A program made the translations under genes and the position numbers. DNA of 64,000 nucleotides. Origin: Centrapalus pauciflorus. Lineage: Eukaryota; Streptophyta; Magnoliopsida; Asterales; Asteraceae. The notes under the pieces are model-generated. The model was not told the DNA's origin. It made no database searches and was given only the letters and a program-made list of their open reading frames with translations. This document shows, piece after piece, positions 20,567 through 31,163 of the stretch. Where the stretch lies: assembly GCA_020465985.1 (NCBI GenBank), contig JAANYP010006924.1, positions 62,001 to 126,000 on the forward strand. The letters are read 5' to 3'. Position 1 is the stretch's first letter. Every line of letters starts with the position of its first letter.

Positions 20567-23397
20567 CAAGATCTGAATATCTAGTTAGTTCAAGGCTAGA
20601 ATCTTTTGGATACCAAAGACCCAAACCTGGTGTACCCTTTAGGTATCTGAAGATTCTTTTTACAGCAGCTAGATGTGATTCCTTAGGATCAGCTTGAAAC
20701 CAAGCACATAAACCAGGTAGAAAACGTAATATCTAGTCTATTAGCAGTCAAATATAGCAAGCTCCCAATCATACCTCTGTAAGCTATTACTGAAAAGCTT
20801 TGCCACAGGCATCAACATCCAATTTTACATTGGTTGCCATTGGGGTTTTGATGGGAGAACTTTGATCAAATTTAAACTTTGTCAGAAGATCTAAAGTATA
20901 CTTTCTTTGATTAATAAAAGTTCCATTTGAGGTTTGTTTAACCTGTAATCCTAGAAAGAAAGCAAGTTCACCCATCATGCTCATTTCATATTTGGATTTC
21001 ATGAGTAGTGAAAAGTTCTTGCATAACTGCTCATTGGTAGAAGCAAATATTATGTCATCCACATAAATTTCAACAAGCATAATATCAGACATCACCATCT
21101 TTATGAACAATGTGGTATCCACTTTAGCTCTGGATTAGCCATTGCTCATAAAGAAATCTGTAAGAGTGTCATACCAGACTCTAGGGACTTGTTTTAGACC
21201 ATAGAGAGCTTTATCCAATTTATAGACAAAACCTGGATGTTGTTCACTTTCAAAACCTAGAGGCTGCTTAACATATACTTCTTCTTGCAGCTTACAAGTC
21301 AAAAATACACTCTTGACGTCCATTTGAAATACCTTCATGCTCTTGTGGGCAACATAGGCTAGAAACAAACGAATTGCTTCTAACCTGGCCACTGGAGCAA
21401 ATGTTTCATCATAGTCAATGCCTTCTTATTGCCTATATCCTTGAGCAACCAATCTTGCCTTAATTCTAATGACATAACCTTGCTCATCCATTTTGTTTCT
21501 GAAAACCCATTTGGTGCCAATGATAGTTTTACCTTTAGGAACAGGGACCAACTTCCACACTTTGTTTCTCTCAAACTGATTGAGCTCTTCTTCCATGGCA
21601 GTGATCTAATTGGCATCTTTAAGTGCATCATCTACTTTCTTTGGCTCCATCAGGGACACAAAGCTAGAAAACATACAAAAGTTCTCTAAGTTGTCCCATC
21701 TTGTTTGTACCCCTTTATTGATGTCACAAATTATTTGGTCATTAAGGTGATACCTGATCCACTTAGGATCATGTTTCAATGAAGATTCTCCTATATCATT
21801 TTCATCTTCATCAGGACTTGCAGAACAACTTTCAAGATCTTCAGACATAGTGTTATCTTGAGCTTGTTCACCTGTTGAACATGAATCTCTATTGTTGAAC
21901 ATATTAGTAGAGGATTCAGGGAAATCAGCATTGATTGACTCTGGACATGGTACATTAACTATGTCAGTACACTTATTCACACAGGGTGTACCAACATAAT
22001 CATCATCATCCCAATTGTGGTTAACAGGTTCCACTTTGGGTGAAGTGGAAGCTTTTGAGTCCTTTTCCTCATCATTTGAATGCATTAAGTCATCAAAGCT
22101 GCACTCTCCTGAAGCTGATTCAGCAACAGCTTTGGTGGAGGCATTCCTGGACTCCTCAAAGGTGACATTAATAGATTCATATATCACCTTTATTTTATAG
22201 TTGTATATTCTGTAGGCTCTAGCAATAGCAGAATATCCAACAAACACACCTTCATCAGCTTTGGGTTCAAATTTTGCCAGTTGATCCCTTTGATTCAGAA
22301 TGAAGCAAAGACATCCAAACACATGGAAATAGCTTATATTTGGCCGTATCCCTTTAATTAGCTCATATGGAGTCTTGTTAAACCTTTTCACCACTAAGGA
22401 TCTGTTTTGAGTGAAGCAGGTAGTGTTGACAGCTTCAGCCCAAAATGATGAACGCAAACCTGATGCACAAAGCATGGTTCTAGCAGCTTCAATGAGAGTT
22501 CTATTCCTCCTTTCAGCAACTCCATTTTGTTGTGGAGTTCTAACAGTTAAAAAGTTTTGTGAGATCCCTCTTTCTTCACAGAAGTCTTCAAGAGTACTGT
22601 TTCTGAATTCAGTACCATGATCACCTCTAAGCTAATTAACTTGAGAAGAGTTTAGAACTTCCATCTTTTTTTTAAATCCATAAATCTCTTTGGCAGCCTC
22701 TCCTTTGGTCTTTAGGAAGATCACCCATGTAAACTTGGAGAACTCATCAACCATTACTAGAGTGTATCTTCTACCTCCTAGACTTGGGGCACTAACATGT
22801 CCAAACAAGTCCATGTGGATTAAGAAGAGAGGAGTATCAATAGAGAAGTTATGCTTGGATTTAAAAGATGTTTTTCTCTGCTTGCCTTTCTCACAAGCTG
22901 TGCAGACTTTATCCTTAACAAAGGTTATAGAAAGCAAATCTGTTACCAACTCTTTCTTACAGAGTTTTTTTGATATTCTTGAAGATTAGATGTGACAGCC
23001 GTTTGTGCCACAACCAGTTTAGGTATGCATTGCTTCTTGAGATAAAGCAGGTTTCAGTTGTGGGATCAGTAGATTTCATGTCCACAACATATACACCTTT
23101 CTTACTTTGTGCACACAGCACAACGTTATCTTGGGAATCCAGTATGTACCCCAGGTGCTCATCAAAGTTAACCTTGTAGCCAGCATCACACAGTTGACTA
23201 ATGCTAACAAGATTATGTTTTAGCCCAGACACATAGGCTACTCTTTTGAATATTGCAGCACCAGCTTGAAGGGTTCCATACCCTTCTGTGGATCCTTGAA
23301 CATTATCACCAAAGGTGACTTTTGGCCCTTTTTCAGGCCTGAGATCACTCAGCAAATCCTTGCGACCTGTCATGTGGCCTGAGCAGCCGCTGTCCAA
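20567..23397 (-). pseudogene. Copia B pol: protease, integrase, RT, truncated RNase H
   Basis: Read from 23397 leftward. Protease with L/M-D-S-G-C-S-G-H-M-T-G at the start; GAG-pre-integrase H-K-R-L-S-H with C-x2-C (22900-23100); integrase core with M-D-L-F-G at about 22815 and a tail to about 21606; RT (about 21600-20800) with the catalytic Y-V-D-D near 21055; then RNase H only as far as L-T-R-Y-S-D. The catalytic SDSDFAG, V-E-A-K and C-D-N segments seen in C are deleted at 20567. The protein is split by frameshifts or stops near 22955, 22630, 21600, 21400 and 21135. This copy preserves the uninterrupted target site of G2 (around 21961-21985) and so acts as an empty-site control. Confidence 0.85.
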
Positions 23398-23567
23398 GTA
23401 CCAAACCTGGCTTGGTTGTTTAACCTGCAGAGTGTCATGAAAAAATATTAGTTTTTAGGGGAACTCATCATAAGAATGAGTTTTCCTTCTTTATCAACAT
23501 TTGTTGATGGACCACTTAGATCTACACTAATATTTCCAATTTAGATTGTATCAGCTTAGATACTCTC
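23398..23567 (-). pseudogene. Copia B gag C-terminal tail, interrupted by element C
   Basis: Minus-strand match to about 27345-27480 of C (gag tail, phrases around 'ttgatgaagtaggggaactc'). It stops exactly at 23567, where element C begins, and resumes at 60719. An uninterrupted relative lies at 63060-63258. Confidence 0.8.
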
Positions 23568-24694
23568 TGTTAGGCACAAAAAGGCCTCAGTCAAACCTAC
23601 TGTACGTCTTAGGGGGGGAGATTTTTAATCAAACCTGTTTGATGCACTTGAAGGTACAATTTAAGGCCTGTTTATGCCTTATTGAAACCTGAAAAGTGAT
23701 TTGCAATATGAGTCAAAGCCGTTTACCCTGTTGCATTCATTGCAACAAAGGCAGATTGTTCAAACTGTTCTATCTGCTGAACAGGCTGGACATAAACTGT
23801 CTATGCTGCTCTGTTCAGTTGAGCAGCTTGGACAGATTCTAAGAGTTCTGTTCTTTGTGAACAGAACCTGTTCTTTGTGAACAGGCTAAACACTTTATGG
23901 AATATGTTTCCACGTCCTCATGTATTGTTTTTTACTACAAGATCAGTTTACAAGTTGAAGACAGTGTGGAAAACAGAAACTGAAAAAGCCCGCCTACGTT
24001 GTTATGTTACATGAAGAAAAAAAGATATTTGAAATGGGTGACAGACCATTTCTTATATCAAAATGGCCTTAACAAAAGAAGAAAGATGCAAAGTTGACAT
24101 TCATCTATTGGTTAAAGGCTTATGCAACAGAGACAAAAAAGAAAAAGACAAAGATTATGCCACATGAAGACAAGTCTGCTTTTTCAAAATGTGCAGAAAA
24201 GTTGTTTTGTCTTTTTTGAAAGACATCCCACTATCTCATCGTCCAATGAAGAAGTTTCACTGAGATTTTCAGTGAGAGTATAAAAGGAAGCTTCAAAGGA
24301 TTGTGAGAACGAAGAGAGTGAGAATTCAGATCGTGCATTGAAGTGTGTTATTCCATGCATGCAAGTCTGCTTGAATAAAACAGTAACGTGTGTCAAAGCT
24401 GCTCATATTTAAGCTGTCCATCTGTGTCTTATAAAATCAGTGAGTTCATCTAAGTGAGTGTATTCATTGTATCTAGTCTGAGTGTGTCTTAGATTAGATG
24501 AACATCTGTTGTATCTGTCATCTCAGCTTGAACCTTTCCGCAGTCAAGCTTGTTTGTAATTAACACTTGTTAATAGTATACACAAACATTGAGAAAAGAG
24601 TGTTGAAATTTAATTTGTTGTATTCACCCCCCCCCCCCCCCCCGCCCCTCTACAGCTTAGAACAATACTCTAGGGAAACCTTTTGGGACATACA
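23568..24694 (+). repeat. 5' LTR of Copia C
   Basis: 1,127 bp. Contains a TATA box at 24279-24286 and a 17-base C-run at 24627-24643. Compared with the 3' LTR over the shared parts, I count roughly one difference per 15 bases. Confidence 0.93.
24279..24286 (+). promoter_or_regulatory. TATA box of the Copia C 5' LTR
   Basis: TATAAAAG, conserved in the minus-strand LTR (4304-4311). It lies about 410 bases before the LTR end, placing the R region around 24310. The 3' LTR has lost it in its internal deletion. Confidence 0.7.
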
Positions 24695-24696
24695 AC

Positions 24697-24710
24697 TGGT
24701 ATCAAAGCAG
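24697..24710 (+). promoter_or_regulatory. Primer binding site, Copia C
   Basis: TGGTATCAAAGCAG, two bases after the LTR; one mismatch to the Met-tRNA consensus. Confidence 0.8.
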
Positions 24711-24756
24711 ATAGAGTGTGTGTTAACTCTAGATCTCTCATTCTCCCTCCTTTCCC

Positions 24757-27476
24757 ATTGACAATAGTGCTGCCAGTTCCTCCTCTTACTATGACAATGG
24801 TTCAATGGCCAAACCCCCAAATTCAATCATCAAAACGTTTCTGTTTGGAAGTGCAGAATGATGCTCTACTTAGAGAATCTGGATGTACATCTGCCAGAGA
24901 TAGTAATGGAAGGTCCCTATGTGCCAACTTCTGTTACTACTATCAATCCTGCTGTTGAAGGAGCTGTCCCTGAGATCAGAACCTTTGAGAAGGCCAAAGC
25001 TCAATGATCTGATGAAGACAAAAGGCTGGTTGCTCTTGATGCAAAAGCCAGGAATAACCTGGTCATTTCTCTTCCAGATGATGTGTTCAAATAGGTTGAG
25101 AAAATGAAGACTGCAAAGGAGATGTGGGATACTTTGCTTACCGTCTATGATGGTCCCACAATCACACTGGATAACAGGATTAACAATCTTGTCAGACAGT
25201 ATGAACTCTTCTTTGAAAAACCAAAGGAGTCTCTCACAGAAACCTTTTCCAGAGTCACTGCTCTTATCAATAATCTCAAAGTTGTTGGGATCACAAAGGA
25301 CAGTTTAACTCTGGTGAACAAGTTCTTGGACATCCTGCCTGAAGAATGGAACTATTTTTCTACTATCTTGAGAAATTCAGGAACCATCAAAGGTATGGAT
25401 CTTGTAAATTTGTATGGATCCCTACTGAATGATGAGTAGTCAAGGCAACAGAAAAGAATTGCCTTGGAAATGTCTAAGAGAGGTGCTGCCTTGGTGGCCA
25501 GCGTGAGACAACCTGTTGGTCAAGTATGTGATGTGTTCACACAACCTGATCAACAGGCTGATGATGAAAGGGAAGAGATGTCTGAAGAGGAAGAATGTGA
25601 AGATCTTGTTGAACTTGATGATGAGCAAATGATTGTAATGCTTGTCAAGAAGTTCAACAAGAAGAGGTTTGGTGGAAGAATGCTGCAGAGGAACTCAAAT
25701 GCCATCAAAAAGAAAGCATTTGATAAAACTAAAGTTTAGTGCTTTAAATGTGGCAAGACTGGACACAGAGCTGCTGACTGTGTGTCTAAAGTTGTTGGTC
25801 AATCATCCACACCATTCAAGACAAACAGGGACGATGGCTACAGGGTTAAGTACCTTATGGCCATGGCTAAGCTGAAAAAGTTGGAAAACTCAGTGGCTTC
25901 CAACAAGCAAAAGGGACTCATGGCCGAGACATGTGATTGGGAGGAATCTGACTCATCTTCAGATGAAGAAGATAACAATTGTCTGATGGCCAACACTGAT
26001 GTCCCACCAACAAGCAACATCAAACAAGACCTGGCTGAAGCTGAAGCCTTTTGCAGCTTAGGGAACTAGAATCCCACAATGATGTACAAGGTACGAAATT
26101 TTATGGCTTACAGTTCTGATGAAAAAGTAAAAATGTTTGAATATATGCTTGTTGCTTTAAAAGCTGCTGTTGAGAAGCACAATGTTTTACTAGTCTGAAA
26201 TCTCTAAGCTTAAAACTGATCTTGACATAAAAACTAGAAAACTGGACAGTTTCCATAAGTTGGAAACTGAGCTTGATGAACTAAAACACACCAATTCCAT
26301 TTTATTAGAGGAAAAGAGAGAAACAGACATAAAACATGCAAAGCTTCAAAATATTGTTGACTCTTGGTGCCAATCTGCACAAAAAGTCAGCCATTTCATC
26401 AGTCAAAAGATCCCTGCACAAATCCAAGCCTATCTTGGAGGGGATCTTGACAAAGCAGCTTCCATTGTTGAGATAAATAATCTGAAAAATGACTTGTCCA
26501 CTCTTGGTGAGCTTTCCAGGACTTTCATTCAGGCCACAAAATACTGACAGTTTGTGTGAAAAAGCCCCAAAAACTGATGATGGAATATGTTCTCCATCAA
26601 ATCAGTCTGCTAAGTGCTCTACTGGTTCACACAAGCAAAAGAAAGGAAAACAAGCTCAAGCTGCAGCTGTGGACTCTAAACCTGTTGACAAAACAGGCTC
26701 TTGGTCTGAAGCTAATGGTAAGAGACCTGTTAATCCTTTTGATGCTAATCATTTTGAGAAAAAGTTTTCAAAAGGTAAGCAGCCTGCTTTCAACAGGAGT
26801 AAGTCTCATGTTGAAAGTAAATCTGCTGTGATTTCAAATAAATTTTTTAATCATAGTGGAATATTGGTTATAAATGAAGGTAAGTCTTTCAAAAGCAAAA
26901 GCTGTGATTATGGTGATAGGCAACATCCATCACATCTCAGTAAAAGCAAAGGCAAAGCCATTGCTCAACCTGAGAAATTTGGGAATAAGTTTCCCAAACC
27001 TGTGGAAAGTCAAAGGCCAATCAAACTTCCTGTGTTTGATATCTGTCCTCCCAAAAAGAGGAAAGAAGATACAAGCAAAGTTGTTGCCATTGTGCCTTCC
27101 ACCCAAACTGTTGATTCATCTAAAAACAGTAATAAGTTTGCTAAACCAGCTGACAGAATCAACAAAAATAATTCAAAATATGTTTCTGGAGGCTCTTCTT
27201 CCAAAAAGGCTAAAAAGAGAAAATGTTATAAGTGTGGGAAGAAGACACATATGGCCAAGGACTGTCCTGAAACTGAGGACATGAGGCCTGTTGACTCTGC
27301 TAGTTCCATCATTGCAAAAACGAACAGTATTGGAAGTAACATAGTCAATGAGGATGGTATCCAAGCTGATACTATCCAATTAGGAAATATTAGAGTGAAT
27401 ATCATTGATCAATCAACAAATGTTGATGAAGTAGGGGAACTCATTGAGTTCCCTAAAAATAGTAATATTTTATCAT
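24757..27476 (+). pseudogene. Copia C gag, large, two zinc knuckles, broken
   Basis: Coding similarity starts at 24757, where the expected ATG reads ATT, followed by D-N-S-A-A-S-S-S-S. A shift in the C/A-rich run near 24812 moves to the frame with V-S-V-W-K-C-R-M-M-L-Y-L-E. The UBN2-like capsid part runs to about 25440. A first knuckle C-F-K-C-G-K-T-G-H-R-A-A-D-C lies at 25740-25781. After an acidic linker, a frameshift near 26195, a coiled coil (26260-26547) and another shift near 26540, a basic Lys/Ser-rich region leads to a second knuckle C-Y-K-C-G-K-K-T-H-M-A-K-D-C at about 27224-27265. Stops include about 25005, 25092, 25437, 25737 and 26067. The length of about 900 codons is typical of SIRE-like gag. 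Confidence 0.85.
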
Positions 27477-28945
27477 GACACTCTGCAGGACAAACAACCA
27501 TCCCAGGTTTGGTACTTGGACAGTGGCTGCTCAGGACATATGACAGGTTGCAAGGATCTGCTGAGTGATCTCAGGACTAAAAAAGGGCCAAAATTCACAT
27601 TTGGTGACAACGTACAGGGATTCACAGAAGGATATGGAACTGTTCAAGCTGGTGCTGCTATATTCAAAACGGTAGCCTATGTGTCTGGGCTGAAACATAA
27701 TCTTGTAAGCATAAGTCAACTGTGTGATGCTGGCTACAAGGTTAACTTTGATGAGCACCTGGGTTACATATTGGATCCCCAAGGCAAAGTTTTGTTGTGT
27801 GCACAACAGAAGAAATGTGTATATGTTGTGGACATGAAATCTGTTGATCCCACAACTGAAACCTGCTTTATCTCTAGAAACAATGCAGACCTGAACTGGT
27901 TATGGCACAAAAGGCTATCACACCTGAACTTCAAGAATATCAACAAACTCTGTAAGAAAGAGTTGGTAACAGGTTTGCCTTCTATAACCTTTGTTAAGGA
28001 TAAACTCTGCACAGCTTGTGAGAAAGGCAAGCAGAGAAAATCATCTTTTAAATCTAAGCACAATTTCTCTATTGATACTCCTCTCTTCTTAATCCACATG
28101 GACTTATTTGGACCAATCAGTGTCCCAAGTCTAGGAGGAAGAAGATACACTCTAGTAATGGTTGATGAGTTCTCCAGGTTTACATGGGTGATCTTTCTGA
28201 AAAGCAAAGGAGAGGCTGCTAGAGAAATCATTGGATTTTTCAAAAAGATGAAAATGCTGAACTCTGCTCAAGTAAAGCAGCTTAGAAGTGATCATGGTAC
28301 TGAATTCAGAAACAGTACTGTTGAGGACTTATGTGAAGAAAGAGGGATCTCACATAACTTTTCAGCAGTAAGAACTCCACAACAAAATGGAGTTGCTGAA
28401 AGGAGAAACAGAACTCTCATTGAAGCTGCTAGAACCATGTTGTGTGCATCAGGTTTACCTTCATCATTCTGGGCTGAAGCTGTCAATACTGCCTGCTTCA
28501 CCCAAAATAGATCCTTGTTGGTGAAAAGGTTCAACAAGACTCCCTATGTGTTAATCAAAGGGAGGAGGCCAAACATTAGCAATTTCCATGTGTTTGGATG
28601 TCTCTGCTTTATTCTTAATCAGAGGGACCAACTGGCAAAGTATGAACCCAAAGCTGATGAAGGTGTGTTTGTTGGATACTCTGCTATCTCCAAAGCCTAC
28701 AGAGTTTGCAACCACAAGAGAAATGTGATAGATGAATCTATCAATGTCACCTTTGAAGAGTCTAGGAATGCTTCCACCAAAGATGTTCCTGAATTTGTTT
28801 CAGGAGAGTTCAACTTTGATGATCTTATGCATTCCATCAATGAAGAAAAAGACTCAAAAGATTCCACTACATCTAGAGTGGAACCTGTTAATCATGATGG
28901 GCATGATGATGACTATGTTGATACACCCTGTGTGAATAAGTGTAC
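27477..28945 (+). pseudogene. Copia C pol part 1: protease and integrase (open, then interrupted)
   Basis: Open frame of about 490 codons (from 27444 in the frame track of pol). Protease W-Y-L-D-S-G-C-S-G-H-M-T-G near 27515; GAG-pre-integrase W-H-K-R-L-S-H and C-T-A-C-E-K-G-K; integrase core with H-M-D-L-F-G (about 28097), S-D-H-G-T-E-F (about 28290) and P-Q-Q-N-G-V-A-E-R-R-N (about 28380), i.e. all three DDE acidic residues; then the G-Y-S and acidic linker. Gag and pol are in different frames at the junction near 27470, which may be a mutation. The frame itself is intact up to 28945, where Gypsy G2 has inserted, and pol resumes at 36904. Confidence 0.88.
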
Positions 28946-30946
28946 TGTAACATCCTCGGATTTATTTTAATGTATTTTGGTTAATTAAGTGGAAAATATA
29001 TATTTAAGTTAAAATTAAGCAATTATTATGTATTTGGGTTATTTAGAAGTTTGTTGCTATTTTTAAGAAAATTGAACTCAGAATCATTGTTATGGAATAT
29101 TAAGGAATTAAAAAGTTATTTATGATAATTCTAAGATTAAATCAGTATTTTATGGAACCGGTTAGTTCGAGTGATGAAATGTGCAAAAATGACGAAAGTT
29201 GTATATAAAGGGCAATAGGCTTCATTTTTCTATTTTACACTATCTCACTACTTTATCTCTCTAGAAGTTCTCTCTACATCTCTCTAAGTTATCTCACAAA
29301 CCGACCGTCAGATTTTTGAGAATTATACGTCATCGGAAAGATATCGAGGAGTACAACAACAATCTACAAACGGATTTCAGATTTCATACGAATTGAGGTA
29401 AGAATCGACACTTTTAAGTTTGTTGTTTCGGTTTTGAAGAACTAGAAATTTCGAATCTATCATTTTATGCAAATTGAAGCTTGTTTTGCTTGAAACATTG
29501 CTGGAATGTGATAGTATATGCATAGTAGAATCGAATCTAGGTGTTATACATGATATATTAATGAGTTTTAGCCTTAAAAATGAAGGATTTAAGTTGAAAT
29601 GATGAACAGACTCGAATATGCCAAGAACAGAGTCGAAATGCAAGAACAAACTCGAGTTTGGTACTAGATTCGAGGGTGTACCCTTAGATTCGAAGGTATG
29701 GGGTTCGAATCTACCCCTAGATTCGAAGGGTAGTTCGAATCTGATGCAAGGTTCGAATCTGATCATCAGATTTGATGGTAGGTTCGAATCTAATCCATTA
29801 AATTCGAGTTTAATGCCTAAAATTGAGAAATATACTCTCTAAACTTGTATATTTTGAATGAAACTTATAAACAACACATAGAATGGCAAGAGTTATTCAA
29901 AGGACAATGTATGAACATGAAATGGGTTCAAACTTTAGTTATAGTTCGAATTTAGACATGTACCCGAAATGGGGGAAAATATCGCCAAACTTACGAAACT
30001 TGATTTTATGGATTTAAACGGTTAATGATATGAGGAATTGTTGTAATTGATATAACAGGTCCCTTGTGGTGTTGTTTAACCCACAGTGGGGTACTTGGTG
30101 GATCCGGTTGAAAGCCCGAAGAGAAATAATATCGGTTAAAAAGATAAATTACGCACCCACTGTGAGTACAGTAGATTTCGCATGTTTATATTTGTTTTAT
30201 GTAAGCTTTGCCTGCTGAGACCTGTTGCTTCAATTATTTGTTTGGAATTCTACTAACTTGCGTAGATTTAGATGCACATTCTTACTTGTTGCATGTCCTT
30301 TCGGTTGTTGTGCATCTAGTGATGGACCGGTGGGTCGCATCGATTACTCTGATGTTACTGTGCTATATGACCTGGAGCTGATCCCTCCTAGGCCCGGTAG
30401 GCAGTATGTCATCCCCGATCGTACGTTTGTCTCAGATGGTATGTTTAAATGCCGAGCTGTGGGCTCGAAGGGGCTGCGGCTCTGGTCCGTACTTTGTGTA
30501 CGAAGAGGATATCCGATGTTGGTCATCTGTGTTATCTTTGGGCTTCATAAAAATTTATAAAATGCGCAATCTATGTATTCACTAAGCATTCGCTTACGTT
30601 TTAGTTGTTTTATTTTTTTTTTACAGGCAAAGGAAAATCTACTGCTGGACCTTCTAGTTAGGTCATTTTGGAAGATTTGGGAGACTCGGCACTATTTTAT
30701 CGGTAATTTATGTTATGAGACAATGTTGTAATATTCTGGATGATTGTAATAATTTTAATGGGTATGTAGACTTAGACTTGGTACCTCATAGCATCGTAGG
30801 GTGTTTAACACTGCTGCACTACTTGACTTATATATTTTAAATGCTTCCGCACTTAATTTAGGGTATCAGATCATTATGTATTATTATGATTGATGATTAA
30901 TCCTGGGTGAATTGTAATTGGTGGTTGTTGTGGCAAGGGTGTCACA
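28946..30946 (+). repeat. G2 5' LTR
   Basis: TGTAACATCC...GTGTCACA, 2,001 bp. TATA-like GTATATAAAG at 29201-29210. A cluster of 'ttcgaatct' and 'agattcgaa' phrases at about 29605-29810. The last 900 bases align with the G1 LTR ('acaggtcccttgtggtgttgt' onward) while the first half is largely different. Confidence 0.95.
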
Positions 30947-30951
30947 CGAGA

Positions 30952-30965
30952 TGGTATCAGAGCAG
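30952..30965 (+). promoter_or_regulatory. Primer binding site, G2
   Basis: TGGTATCAGAGCAG, five bases after the LTR; perfect match to the common plant Met-tRNA site. Confidence 0.88.
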
Positions 30966-31163
30966 TTGTTTGAGATTCAAGTGTCCGTGAGGTCTTGATC
31001 TCAAACATTAGGTAATGATATGTAGTGGTTTAAGTAATGATCTGAACTAAGATAGGTTACGATCTAGTAATTATAAGAGATTGACTATCATACGGGACAA
31101 ATGAATGGTGTCTTTAAGTTTATGACATGTTGCTAAACAAATTATATGTTTATATTACAGAAC

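Noticed and set aside
26489..27478. 329-codon open frame as a separate host gene
   Set aside because: It contains a retroviral zinc knuckle, sits between the capsid and protease of Copia C and matches the B gag tails, so it is the C-terminal half of gag.
29377..29766. 129-codon minus-strand ORF present identically at 29377 and 35330
   Set aside because: It lies in the two LTRs of G2. The identity reflects LTR identity, not coding constraint, and the frame is absent from the G1 LTR.
30225..30560. 111-codon plus-strand ORF in the G2 LTRs (also at 36178) and similar ORFs in the G1 LTRs (11906, 18743)
   Set aside because: It falls in the U5 part of the LTR shared by both families; frames differ between copies and no domain is visible.
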